Source: Hyphomicrobiales bacterium
GTDB taxonomy: Bacteria > Pseudomonadota > Alphaproteobacteria > Rhizobiales > NORP267
Direction: 5' to 3'
DNA: 64,000 bases
NCBI GenBank assembly: GCA_021775855.1
Contig: JAJFGZ010000004.1
Location: 47,132-111,131, forward strand
Part shown: positions 37,225-45,603 of the stretch, piece after piece
Position numbering within the stretch: position 1 is the first letter of the stretch
How the letters are laid out: every line of letters starts with the position of its first letter
Program-made: the position numbers and the translations under genes
Notes under the pieces: model-generated
Database searches by the model: none
Told to the model about the DNA's origin: nothing
What the model saw: only the letters and a program-made list of their open reading frames with translations

Positions 37225-37917
37225 TTGTCCAGATCCTCGAAGGATAACCCGCGCCGGTTTTACGGGCGTCGTGCAGGCCACAAGCTCCACGCGAGCCAGG
37301 CCGCGCTGGTCGAATCCCTTCTGCCCGAAATTCGGATCGACCCCAGTCGCCGGATCAAGGATTTACGCAACCTCTTCCCGAACGATGTGAACGAAGTTTG
37401 GTTGGAAATCGGGTTTGGCGCCGGTGAGCACCTGCTCTGGCAGGCGCGGGAAAATCCTGAGACGGGCTTTCTGGCGTCGGAGCCTTATATCAACGGCGTC
37501 GCCAAGGTGCTCACCGCCGTGGATCGCGACCGGATCGGCAATGTCCGCCTCTATGACGACGACGTGCACCACCTGTTTGACGGCTTGCCGGACAATTCGT
37601 TGTCACGCGTTTTTGTCCTTTTTCCCGACCCTTGGCCGAAAAAGCGCCACAACAAGCGCCGGATTGTTTCACCTTTTCTGATCGCACATCTGGCCCGGGT
37701 CATGCCCCCGGGGGCTGAATTGCGGTTCGCCAGCGATATCCCCGACTATGTCGATTGGACCTTGCGGTATATGCAGAACAGTCCCACATTTGCCTGGACC
37801 GCGTGCACACCAGATGATTGGCGGCGCCGCCCGCCGGACTGGCCGGAAACACGCTATGAGAAAAAAGCCGTCGAAGCCGGGCGCCCTGCGGCATATCTCT
37901 CTTTCCGGCGGATTTGA
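37225..37917 (+). CDS. trmB: tRNA (guanine-N7-)-methyltransferase
   Basis: Makes m7G46 in the tRNA variable loop. The SAM-binding motif WLEIGFGAGEHLLWQA is near residue 60, ASEPYINGVAKVL follows, and the TrmB signature VFVLFPDPWPKKRHNKRRIV is near 130. It has 230 residues from a TTG start; no other start precedes the conserved GRRAGHKL segment. Ribosome binding site weak. It is spaced 12 bases after the Xre gene. A terminator-like hairpin follows about 75 bases after the stop. Confidence 0.94.
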   Translation: MSRSSKDNPRRFYGRRAGHKLHASQAALVESLLPEIRIDPSRRIKDLRNLFPNDVNEVWLEIGFGAGEHLLWQARENPETGFLASEPYINGVAKVLTAVDRDRIGNVRLYDDDVHHLFDGLPDNSLSRVFVLFPDPWPKKRHNKRRIVSPFLIAHLARVMPPGAELRFASDIPDYVDWTLRYMQNSPTFAWTACTPDDWRRRPPDWPETRYEKKAVEAGRPAAYLSFRRI

Positions 37918-37993
37918 CCTGTAGCCGGGTTGCAAATACGGCAAAGCGGGTCTATTGTCCGGCCAATCACTCACAGCGTCAAAGAATCGTTGA

Positions 37994-38022
37994 GAGTGGG
38001 CCACACCGGCCCGCTCCTTTTT
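37994..38022 (+). terminator. Hairpin plus T-tract between trmB and rimP (terminator or attenuator)
   Basis: GAGTGGGCC and GGCCCGCTC make a 9-bp stem (one G-U) around the loop ACACC, followed by CTTTTT. It lies after trmB and before the rimP coding region, so it may end the trmB transcript or attenuate the rimP-nusA-infB operon. Confidence 0.65.
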
Positions 38023-38071
38023 GGTTTGGTCGACGATTGTGGAACGGCAAAAACAGAGACGTTGTATACCT

Positions 38072-38653
38072 TTGTCCGAAGCGGTCAAAATTGATGCAGA
38101 TAGCGCCCTGAACGAACTTCGGTTTGTGCAGGAAATGGGTCTCGAAGCCCGGATTGCGGCTATCGTCGAACCGATCCTTATGGGACTCGGTTACCGGTTG
38201 GTGCGCATTCTTTTTTCCAGACGCGAAGGCAGTACCCTGCAGGTGATGGCGGAATGCCCGGATGGGTCCATGTTGGTCAGCGATTGCGAGATTGCCAGCC
38301 GCGCCATTTCGGCAGCGCTCGACGTGGATGATCCGCTCGATACGGCTTACAACCTGGAAATGTCGTCGCCGGGGATCGATCGCCCGCTTGTGCGGTTGAG
38401 TGATTTCGAGCGCTGGCAGGGTCACGAATGTCGGGTCGAACTGGAGCATATGCACGATGGCCGCAAGCGGTTTCGCGGCATAATCGATGGGGTCGCCGAC
38501 GGGAATTTGCGTCTCCAGGGCGGCGATCCAGATGAAGAATTTATTGAATTACCGGTGGCGGCGATTGCCGAAGCCAAACTGATGCTGACCGACGAATTGA
38601 TTTCAGAATCCCTGCGCCGGTCAAAAAAATCTGTGGCTGCCGATCAGGGTTGA
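38072..38653 (+). CDS. rimP: Ribosome maturation factor RimP
   Basis: Assists late 30S assembly. It shows the RimP N-terminal alpha/beta domain ([57 protein letters not shown]), the [32 protein letters not shown] segment and a C-terminal SH3-like domain. The start is uncertain. The ORF-track TTG lies inside the upstream hairpin's T-tract and can be discarded; TTG 38072 (193 residues) and GTG 38039 are both possible. The stop overlaps the region preceding nusA. It heads the rimP-nusA-ylxR-infB operon. Confidence 0.92.
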   Translation: MSEAVKIDADSALNELRFVQEMGLEARIAAIVEPILMGLGYRLVRILFSRREGSTLQVMAECPDGSMLVSDCEIASRAISAALDVDDPLDTAYNLEMSSPGIDRPLVRLSDFERWQGHECRVELEHMHDGRKRFRGIIDGVADGNLRLQGGDPDEEFIELPVAAIAEAKLMLTDELISESLRRSKKSVAADQG

Positions 38654-38703
38654 TCGGGCGGCGATTAAAAGGAGAAGAAAATGTTCAATTTCGGAGCGGT
38701 CAC

Positions 38704-40338
38704 ATGTCGCCTGCAGCAGTAAGCGCCAACAGACTGGAGCTACTCCAGATCGCCGATGCAGTTGCCCGTGAAAAGGCAATCGATAAGGAAATCGTGTTGT
38801 CCGCGATGGAGGATGCGATCCAGCGCGCGGCCCGCTCGCGTTATGGCGCGGAAAACGATATCGCAGCGCAAATTGATCCTAAAACCGGTGAAATTACGCT
38901 GAACCGGCTTCTCGAAGTTGTCGAGGAGACGGACGAAGAAGCACGCCAGATTTTGCTGAGCGAAGCCATTCTCCGTAACCCCGCGGCTCAGGTCGGTGAT
39001 TTTATCGCTGAAGCATTGCCGCCGCTGGATTTTGGCCGTATCGCCGCCCAGAATGCCAAACAGGTTATCGTCCAGAAAGTGCGCGACGCCGAGCGCGAAC
39101 GTCAGTTCGAGGAATACAAGGACCGCGTCTCGGAGATCGTCAACGGCATCGTCAAGCGGGTCGAATACGGCAACGTGGTGGTTGACCTTGGCCGCGCCGA
39201 GGGTGTCGTCCGGCGCGACGAATTACTGCCGCGCGAGAGTTTCCGCTACGGCGACAGGATTCGTGCCTATGTATACGACGTGCGCCGTGAACAACGCGGC
39301 CCGCAGATTTTTCTATCGCGCACCCATCCGCAATTCATGGCGCAATTATTTGCCCAGGAGGTTCCGGAAATCTATGACAATATCATCGAACTGAAATCGG
39401 TCGCGCGCGATCCTGGCAGCCGCGCCAAGATCGCTGTGATCTCCAACGATGCCTCGATCGACCCGGTCGGCGCCTGCGTCGGCATGCGCGGCAGCCGCGT
39501 ACAGGCCGTCGTCAACGAATTGCAGGGCGAAAAAATAGATATCATTTCCTGGTCGCCCGACGCCGCGACCTTCATCGTCAACGCCCTGGCGCCTGCCGAG
39601 GTAGCCAAGGTTGTGCTCGACGAAGACGCCCAGCGCATCGAGGTTGTGGTTCCAGACGAACAATTGTCCCTGGCCATCGGCCGGCGCGGGCAGAATGTCC
39701 GTCTTGCGTCCCAATTGTCAGGCTGGGATATCGACATCCTGACGGAAGCTGAAGAATCCGAGCGCCGCCAGAAAGAATTTGCCGAGCGCAGCGAAGCCTT
39801 CATGGAGCAACTCAACGTAGACGAAATGATCGGCCAGTTGTTGGCCTCCGAAGGGTTTACGTCCGCCGAAGAGGTTGCCTATGTGGCGCCAGAGGAGGTT
39901 GCCGCGATTGGCGGGCTGGACGAGGATATGGCCGCGGAACTTCAACGCAGGGCACAGGAATTCCTGGAGCGCCGCGAATCCGAATTGCAGGCCGAGCGCA
40001 CAACCCTTGGCGTCGAAGACGCGGTTGGCGAATTGCCCGGTGTTACCACCGCCATGATGGTGGCGTTTGGCAGTGATGACGCCAAAACGGTTGATGATAT
40101 CGCCGGATATGCTACCGACGAACTGGTCGGCTGGTCGGAGAGGACCGAGGGCGAAACCGTCTGGCATACCGGTATTCTGAGCGACCACGACCTTTCCCGC
40201 CAGGAAGCCGAAACGCTTGTAATGGCGGCACGCATTGCGGCCGGGTGGGTCACTGAAGAAGATCTTGCCGAACCCTCGGAGGAAGAGGAAGACACCGAGG
40301 GTGAAGCCGCGAGCACAGACGGAGACGCAAGCACCTGA
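38704..40338 (+). CDS. nusA: Transcription termination/antitermination protein NusA
   Basis: Binds RNA polymerase and nascent RNA to modulate pausing, termination and rRNA antitermination. Domains in order: N-terminal RNAP-binding domain (LLQIADAVAREKAIDKEIVLSAMEDAIQRAARSRYG), S1 (VNGIVKRVEYGNVVVDLGRAEGVVRRDELLPRE), KH1 (DPVGACVGMRGSRVQAVVNELQGEKIDII), KH2 (LAIGRRGQNVRLASQLSGWDIDI), two helix-hairpin-helix acidic repeats, and a Glu-rich tail. It has 544 residues. GGAG lies seven bases before the ATG at 38704. The stop TGATG shares a base with the ylxR start. Confidence 0.97.
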   Translation: MSPAAVSANRLELLQIADAVAREKAIDKEIVLSAMEDAIQRAARSRYGAENDIAAQIDPKTGEITLNRLLEVVEETDEEARQILLSEAILRNPAAQVGDFIAEALPPLDFGRIAAQNAKQVIVQKVRDAERERQFEEYKDRVSEIVNGIVKRVEYGNVVVDLGRAEGVVRRDELLPRESFRYGDRIRAYVYDVRREQRGPQIFLSRTHPQFMAQLFAQEVPEIYDNIIELKSVARDPGSRAKIAVISNDASIDPVGACVGMRGSRVQAVVNELQGEKIDIISWSPDAATFIVNALAPAEVAKVVLDEDAQRIEVVVPDEQLSLAIGRRGQNVRLASQLSGWDIDILTEAEESERRQKEFAERSEAFMEQLNVDEMIGQLLASEGFTSAEEVAYVAPEEVAAIGGLDEDMAAELQRRAQEFLERRESELQAERTTLGVEDAVGELPGVTTAMMVAFGSDDAKTVDDIAGYATDELVGWSERTEGETVWHTGILSDHDLSRQEAETLVMAARIAAGWVTEEDLAEPSEEEEDTEGEAASTDGDAST

Positions 40339-41066
40339 TGCAGCATTCGGCGGACACATTGAAGCACCGGTCAGAGACCGGGAAGCGACAGGCATCGCCT
40401 GAACGCACACGGCGGTCTGCGCGTCGTGGCCCTTCCGTTTCTGCCGGTGTGTCGGCGACCCGTAAATGCATCGTGACAGGCGAGAGCCTGGATTGCGATG
40501 ACCTGATCCGGTTTGCGGTGTCGCCCGCAGGCGATCTGGCGCCCGATCTCTACTGCAAACTCGGTGGCCGCGGTGTCTGGGTGACCGCGACCCGGGCGCA
40601 TGTGGAACAAGCCTGCGCCAAAAAGGCGTTCGAGCGCGGGTTTCGCGCAAAAGTGACGTTGCCGGACGACCTGCCTGGCATGATCGACCGCCTGTTGCTG
40701 AAGTCAGCCCTCGATTCTCTCGCGATGGCGCGCAAAGCGGGGCAGATTGTTACCGGCCAGACTAAATTGAACGCGGCCATCCGGGCGGGGAAAATTGGCT
40801 TGGTGATCGAAGCCGAGGATGGCGCCGAAGATGGTGCACGCAAAACCCGCGCGGCTATACTGGCAACAGGTTTAATCGACAAGCTTCCCGTGATCAGGTT
40901 ATTTACCTCGACACAGATGAGTTTGGCCCTTGGACAATCAAATGTGGTACATGCGGGTGTGCCATCAGGAGGATTGTCCGGCGCCATCATAGATAAGTCT
41001 GGCAGATTGTTGCGATACCGCGCTATTGATCGGTCGCCAGATACATTAATAGCCTCCGAAATTTGA
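40338..41066 (+). CDS. YlxR-L7Ae fusion RNA-binding protein
   Basis: A 242-residue protein joining a YlxR (DUF448) domain ([24 protein letters not shown]...[18 protein letters not shown]) to a C-terminal L7Ae/L30e-like domain ([53 protein letters not shown]). YlxR acts on RNA (RNase P-related or transcriptional roles have been reported in other bacteria); L7Ae-like domains bind kink-turns. The fusion is common in alphaproteobacteria between nusA and infB. It starts with ATG overlapping the nusA stop. Confidence 0.9.
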   Translation: MQHSADTLKHRSETGKRQASPERTRRSARRGPSVSAGVSATRKCIVTGESLDCDDLIRFAVSPAGDLAPDLYCKLGGRGVWVTATRAHVEQACAKKAFERGFRAKVTLPDDLPGMIDRLLLKSALDSLAMARKAGQIVTGQTKLNAAIRAGKIGLVIEAEDGAEDGARKTRAAILATGLIDKLPVIRLFTSTQMSLALGQSNVVHAGVPSGGLSGAIIDKSGRLLRYRAIDRSPDTLIASEI

Positions 41067-41097
41067 CGGGTTTGGCATTCAGGGATACGCAAACAGT

Positions 41098-43647
41098 ATG
41101 AGCGACGACAAGAATACAGACGATAGCAAGACCCTGCGGGTTGCTGCTGCAAAACCGATGAGTTTGAGCCGGACCGTGGAATCGGGTCAGGTACGCCAGA
41201 AATTCAGCCACGGCCGCACCAAGTCGGTCGTAGTCGAGAAGAAAAAGCGCCGCATGATCTTACCGGGCGAGCAGGCGGGCGCGGCCCCGGCCCCTGCCGC
41301 CCCACCGCCTGCCCCGACCGCCAAGGCCCCCACGCCAACAGCGCCGGTCGAGACGGTGACCGAACCGGACGCCGATGCGAAGGGATCTGGGATGGTCCTG
41401 CGCAGCCTCACCAACGAAGAAAAAGACGCCCGCGTCCAGGCACTCAACCTCGCCAAGGAGCGCGAAGCCGACGACCGCCGCCGCGCGGAAGAGGAGCGCG
41501 CCAGGTTGAACGACGACGACCTTCGCCGCGCCGAAGAACGCCGCGAAGCCGAGGAACGCCAGCTGGCGGAAGAGAATCGTCTGCGCGAGGAGGAAGAACA
41601 ACGCGTGGTTGCCGAGGACGAGGCAACCCGCCGGGCAGCGCTCGCCCCGGAGCCCGACAGCGCCGCGCCTGCGCGCGGCAAAGAAGTCAAGACCGCTGTC
41701 CCCCACAAGCGCCCCGAACAGCGCCCAACCCCGCGCCGCGAAGAAGACCGCAAAAAAGGCCGGCTTACGCTCGCCAATGCGTTGAATCAGGACGAAGGCC
41801 GCGAACGCAGCATGGCCGCGATGCGCCGCCATCGGGAACGCATCCGCAAGCAAACCACAACGCCCCAGACGGCCCAGTCCAAGCGGGTCAGAGAGGTGGT
41901 CCTGCCCGAGACGATCACGGTCAAGGATCTTGCCGACCGGATGGCAGAACGCGTGGTTGATATTATCAAATACCTCATGCAGCAGGGCGAAATGATCAAG
42001 GCGAACGATGTGATCGATGCCGATATGGCCGAACTCCTGGTGAACGAATTTGGCCATACCGTCAAACGCGTTACCGACGCCGATGTGGAGACGGGCCTTT
42101 TTGCCGACGCGGATGATCCCGCTGACACGGAAGCGCGCCCGCCGGTCGTGACCATCATGGGTCACGTCGATCACGGCAAAACCTCGCTGCTGGATGCCCT
42201 ACGCAAAACCAACGTGGTGTCCGGCGAAGCAGGTGGCATCACCCAGCATATCGGCGCCTACCAGGTAGTCGATCCGTCCGGCAAAAAAATCACTTTCATT
42301 GACACCCCCGGCCATGCAGCCTTTTCGGCAATGCGCGCCCGCGGCGCCGAAGTAACGGATATCGTCATTCTTGTGGTGGCCGCCGATGACGGCGTCATGC
42401 CGCAAACCATCGAAGCGATCAACCATGCCCGCGCGGCCAACGTGCCGGTCATCATCGCGGTCAACAAGATGGATAAGGAAAATGCCGATCCGACCCGGGT
42501 CCGGACCGACCTCCTGCAGCACGAGATTGTCGTCGAATCCATGTCTGGAGAGGTTCTCGAGGTCGAAATATCCGCTCTGAAAGGCACCAATCTCGATAAA
42601 TTGCTCGACATCATTTCGCTCCAGTCGGAACTGCTCGAACTCAAGGCCAACCCCGACCGCTCTGCGGAGGGCGTTGTGATCGAAGCCCGGCTCGACAAAG
42701 GCCGTGGCGCGGTTTCGACCGTATTGGTCCAGCGCGGCACTCTGAATATTGGCGATATCGTTGTTGCAGGCACTGAATGGGGCAAAGTCCGCGCCATGAT
42801 CGATGATCATGATGAACAAGTCACGTCTGCAGGACCATCGGTACCCGTGGAGGTTCTTGGCTTGAGCGGCGCGCCGCTGGCGGGCGATCCGTTTGCAGTT
42901 GCCGGGAACGAAGCCCGCGCCCGTGAAATCACCGAATACCGCGAGCGTTCCAGGCGCGATATGCAGGCTGCCCGTGCGGCAACCGTGCGCGGTGGTCTCG
43001 AAGACATGATGAACCAGATCCAGGCGGTCAAACGCAGCGAGGTTCCGGTGATCATCAAGGGCGATGTTCAGGGATCCGTTGAAGCGATCTCGGGCGCGCT
43101 TGAAAAAATGAACACCGACGAAGTACGGGTGGAAGTCGTCCATTCAGGCACCGGCGGTATCACCGAGTCCGATATTACCCTGGCGATCGCGTCCGAAGCG
43201 TCAATCCTTGGCTTTAACGTGCGCGCCAACAAACAGGCCCGCGAAGCCGCCGCCCAGTCGGGTGTCGAGCTACGCTATTATTCGGTCATCTATAACCTGA
43301 TCGACGATGTGAAGGCGATGATGTCCGGGCTATTGTCGCCGGAGATCCGCGAAGAATTTCTTGGCAACGCCGAGATCCTGGAAGTATTTGGGATTTCCAA
43401 GGTCGGCAATATTGGCGGCTGCAAGATTACCGAAGGCAAGGTCCAGCGCGGCGCCCATGTCCGCCTGATCCGCGACGACGTGGTTATCCACGAGGGCACC
43501 CTGTCGACCCTGAAACGCTTCAAGGATGAAGTACGCGAGGTGGTTGCCGGACAGGAATGCGGCATGGGTTTCGAGAATTATTACGATCTCCGCAAGGGCG
43601 ACGTGATCGAGTGCTTCAACGTCGAAGAGGTCGCGCGGACACTCTGA
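41098..43647 (+). CDS. infB: Translation initiation factor IF-2
   Basis: A GTPase that brings fMet-tRNA to the 30S subunit and promotes subunit joining. It has 849 residues: a short basic N-terminus ([32 protein letters not shown] region), a Pro/Ala segment, a long Glu/Arg-rich charged helix (about residues 110-230), the IF2_N domain, then the G domain with [18 protein letters not shown] and NKMDK, and beta-barrel domains. This layout is typical for alphaproteobacteria. It is preceded by a 31-base gap from ylxR and followed by rbfA. Confidence 0.97.
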   Translation: MSDDKNTDDSKTLRVAAAKPMSLSRTVESGQVRQKFSHGRTKSVVVEKKKRRMILPGEQAGAAPAPAAPPPAPTAKAPTPTAPVETVTEPDADAKGSGMVLRSLTNEEKDARVQALNLAKEREADDRRRAEEERARLNDDDLRRAEERREAEERQLAEENRLREEEEQRVVAEDEATRRAALAPEPDSAAPARGKEVKTAVPHKRPEQRPTPRREEDRKKGRLTLANALNQDEGRERSMAAMRRHRERIRKQTTTPQTAQSKRVREVVLPETITVKDLADRMAERVVDIIKYLMQQGEMIKANDVIDADMAELLVNEFGHTVKRVTDADVETGLFADADDPADTEARPPVVTIMGHVDHGKTSLLDALRKTNVVSGEAGGITQHIGAYQVVDPSGKKITFIDTPGHAAFSAMRARGAEVTDIVILVVAADDGVMPQTIEAINHARAANVPVIIAVNKMDKENADPTRVRTDLLQHEIVVESMSGEVLEVEISALKGTNLDKLLDIISLQSELLELKANPDRSAEGVVIEARLDKGRGAVSTVLVQRGTLNIGDIVVAGTEWGKVRAMIDDHDEQVTSAGPSVPVEVLGLSGAPLAGDPFAVAGNEARAREITEYRERSRRDMQAARAATVRGGLEDMMNQIQAVKRSEVPVIIKGDVQGSVEAISGALEKMNTDEVRVEVVHSGTGGITESDITLAIASEASILGFNVRANKQAREAAAQSGVELRYYSVIYNLIDDVKAMMSGLLSPEIREEFLGNAEILEVFGISKVGNIGGCKITEGKVQRGAHVRLIRDDVVIHEGTLSTLKRFKDEVREVVAGQECGMGFENYYDLRKGDVIECFNVEEVARTL

Positions 43648-43692
43648 CCGATCCCTTTTTCGGGAGTTGGTTGAAAGCGATACGGATAGTTC

Positions 43693-44181
43693 ATGTCACG
43701 TGATAACCACCGCCACAGCACCAGTGCTGATGGCCACAGTTCCAATACGCCCAGCCAGCGCCAGTTACGTGTCGGCGAACTGGTGCGCCATGAAATGTCG
43801 GAAATTCTGACCCGCGGCGGATTCCACGATCCGGAATTGCAAGGCCGGATCATCACCGTGCCCGAGGTTCGCATGACCCCGGACCTTAAAACCGCCTTGG
43901 TCTTCATCATGCCGCTTGGCGGTGCCGGTGAGGCGGAAATCGTCGCTGCACTTAACCGCAACAAAAAACGCATCCGGGGGCTGCTATCCCGGAAGATGAC
44001 CCTCAAGTATATGCCCGGACTGAAATTCGAAATCGACCGCTCGTTTCAGGCGTCCAGCCGGATCAACGAATTGCTGCGCTCGCCCGAGGTCGCCCGCGAC
44101 CTCAATTCAGAACAAGAAGCCGCCCGCGATCTCAATTCAGAACAGGAAGCGGCCAGCGACCTCAATTCAGATCGGGATTGA
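43693..44181 (+). CDS. rbfA: Ribosome-binding factor A with a repetitive C-terminal tail
   Basis: A KH-like protein needed for 16S 5'-end maturation and cold adaptation. The core is clear: RQLRVGELVRHEMSEILTRG, then ITVPEVRMTPDLKTALVFIMPLGG, LRNKKRIRGLLSRKM-like helix, and the ending PGLKFEIDRSFQASSRINELL. The 162 residues exceed the usual 120-135. The extra length is a tail of near-identical ten-residue units (RDLNSEQEAA) encoded by a 30-bp tandem repeat. The tail is probably unstructured and acidic. truB starts four bases after the stop. Confidence 0.94.
   Translation: MSRDNHRHSTSADGHSSNTPSQRQLRVGELVRHEMSEILTRGGFHDPELQGRIITVPEVRMTPDLKTALVFIMPLGGAGEAEIVAALNRNKKRIRGLLSRKMTLKYMPGLKFEIDRSFQASSRINELLRSPEVARDLNSEQEAARDLNSEQEAASDLNSDRD
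44091..44170 (+). repeat. 30-bp in-frame tandem repeat at the 3' end of rbfA
   Basis: About 2.7 copies of a 30-bp unit beginning CGCCCGCGAC CTCAATTCAG with only a few substitutions between copies. The unit is exactly ten codons, so copy number can change without a frameshift. It encodes the acidic RbfA tail. Confidence 0.85.
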
Positions 44182-44184
44182 CAG

Positions 44185-45126
44185 GTGGGCCGCAAGCGCA
44201 AGGGTGACCCGATCGACGGTTGGGTACTGCTAGACAAACCCCTCGGTATGACATCGACCCGCGCCGTCGCCATCGTGCGCAGGATTTTCAACGCCGCCAA
44301 GGCGGGTCACGCCGGCACCCTTGATCCGCTCGCAACCGGGATGTTGCCAATTGCGCTCGGGGAAGCCACCAAAACGGTCCCTTTTATTGTTGACGCATCG
44401 AAAGACTATGAATTCTCGGTCCGCTGGGGCGAACAGCGCGATACCGATGACCGCGAAGGCGCAGTGGTGGATACGTCCGATAGCCGCTCGGACGGGCCTG
44501 CAATCCGTGATTGTCTCGCCAACTATCTTGGTGAAATCATGCAGACCCCGCCGGTATATTCGGCCATAAAAATCGAAGGTGCACGCGCCTACGATCTGGC
44601 GCGTGACGGGGTCAAAGTGGAGCCGAAACCCCGCCAAGCACATATATTCAGTTTCGAACTTGTGGGCCAGCCGGACACCGATCACGCAGACTTCCGTGCG
44701 ACCTGCGGCAAGGGCACCTATATCCGTGCTCTCGCCCGCGATATGGGCCGGGATCTTGGCTGTTTTGGCCATATTTCCCGGCTGCGCCGGACCCGGGTTG
44801 GACCAATGTTGGAAGCCAGCATGATTTCGCTGGAAAAGTTGGAAGAATTCAGTCATAAAGGCGCCGGCCAGCGAGAGTTGGCCAAATTTATTTGCCCTGT
44901 GGAAACCGCGCTGGACGACATCCCGGCGCTGGCGGTAAGTGGGGCCGATGCGGTCTGTCTGAAACGCGGACAGTCCATTCTGGTGCGTGGTGGTGAAATC
45001 CCCGTTGCAACCGGTCTGGCCTATGCGGTTTGCAAGGGAACCCTTGTGGCCATTGGCGAGGTCAAACGCGGCGAGCTTCTTCCAAAACGTGTATTTAACA
45101 TTTCCGGGCTCAAGCCCGTATCCTGA
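44185..45126 (+). CDS. truB: tRNA pseudouridine(55) synthase
   Basis: Makes the universal psi-55 in the T loop of tRNA. The catalytic Asp is in GHAGTLDPLATGMLPIALGEATK; other family segments are DGWVLLDKPLGMTST near the start, QTPPVYSAIKIEGARAYDLAR, and CGKGTYIRALARDMGRDLGCFGHISRLRRTRVG. The 313 residues include a C-terminal PUA-like segment. It starts with GTG four bases after rbfA; rpsO follows within 20 bases. Confidence 0.96.
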   Translation: MGRKRKGDPIDGWVLLDKPLGMTSTRAVAIVRRIFNAAKAGHAGTLDPLATGMLPIALGEATKTVPFIVDASKDYEFSVRWGEQRDTDDREGAVVDTSDSRSDGPAIRDCLANYLGEIMQTPPVYSAIKIEGARAYDLARDGVKVEPKPRQAHIFSFELVGQPDTDHADFRATCGKGTYIRALARDMGRDLGCFGHISRLRRTRVGPMLEASMISLEKLEEFSHKGAGQRELAKFICPVETALDDIPALAVSGADAVCLKRGQSILVRGGEIPVATGLAYAVCKGTLVAIGEVKRGELLPKRVFNISGLKPVS

Positions 45127-45144
45127 TGATTAAGGAGTAGCCCG

Positions 45145-45414
45145 ATGTCGATTTCGCAGGAACGTAAAACGGCGTTGATCAAGGAATTTTCGCGCGGCGA
45201 CGGAGACACCGGTTCGCCAGATATTCAGGTGGCCATCCTTACGGAACGGATCGTCAACCTGACCGAACATTTCAAGACACACAAGAAAGATAATCATTCC
45301 CGGCGCGGATTGCTGAAAATGGTCAGCCAGCGCCGCAGGCTTCTGGACTATATCAAGCGCAAGGAAGATAAGCGCTACCAGGACTTGATTGCCCGGCTGG
45401 GTATCCGCCGGTAG
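45145..45414 (+). CDS. rpsO: 30S ribosomal protein S15
   Basis: A primary-binding 30S protein that contacts 16S rRNA and the bridge to 23S. It has 89 residues, the standard length, with [38 protein letters not shown] and the closing [33 protein letters not shown] precedes the ATG. The rpsO-pnp pair is conserved across bacteria; the 189-base gap to pnp here carries a strong hairpin. Confidence 0.98.
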   Translation: MSISQERKTALIKEFSRGDGDTGSPDIQVAILTERIVNLTEHFKTHKKDNHSRRGLLKMVSQRRRLLDYIKRKEDKRYQDLIARLGIRR

Positions 45415-45484
45415 TACGCCGTTTGGGGCGCGAGAAAACGTCCCGGCGGCCATTCGGATGTATGAAGGTCATGGCAGGATCGCC

Positions 45485-45511
45485 GGCAGCTTTTCAGTGC
45501 GAAAAGCTGCC
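45485..45511 (+). promoter_or_regulatory. Perfect hairpin in the pnp leader
   Basis: GGCAGCTTTTC and GAAAAGCTGCC form a perfect 11-bp stem with a 5-base loop, about 95 bases before the pnp ATG. There is no T-tract, so it is not a standard terminator. In E. coli an RNase III-cut leader stem mediates pnp autoregulation; this could be the equivalent, but that is inferred. Confidence 0.6.
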
Positions 45512-45603
45512 CGCAATCTTGTTCATGGCTTTGCATGCTCCCCAACGTGGCACATGCCAATTACGTGTATGGCCAACAAGACTTATGAACGAAGGAAAAC
45601 AAG

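Noticed and set aside
41187-42174. Long minus-strand ORFs opposite infB
   Set aside because: Ser/Arg- or Gly/Ala-rich shadows of the charged IF-2 N-terminal region; infB is unmistakable on the plus strand.
44091-44170. 30-bp repeats considered as a CRISPR array
   Set aside because: Repeats are directly adjacent with no spacers and lie in frame at the end of rbfA.
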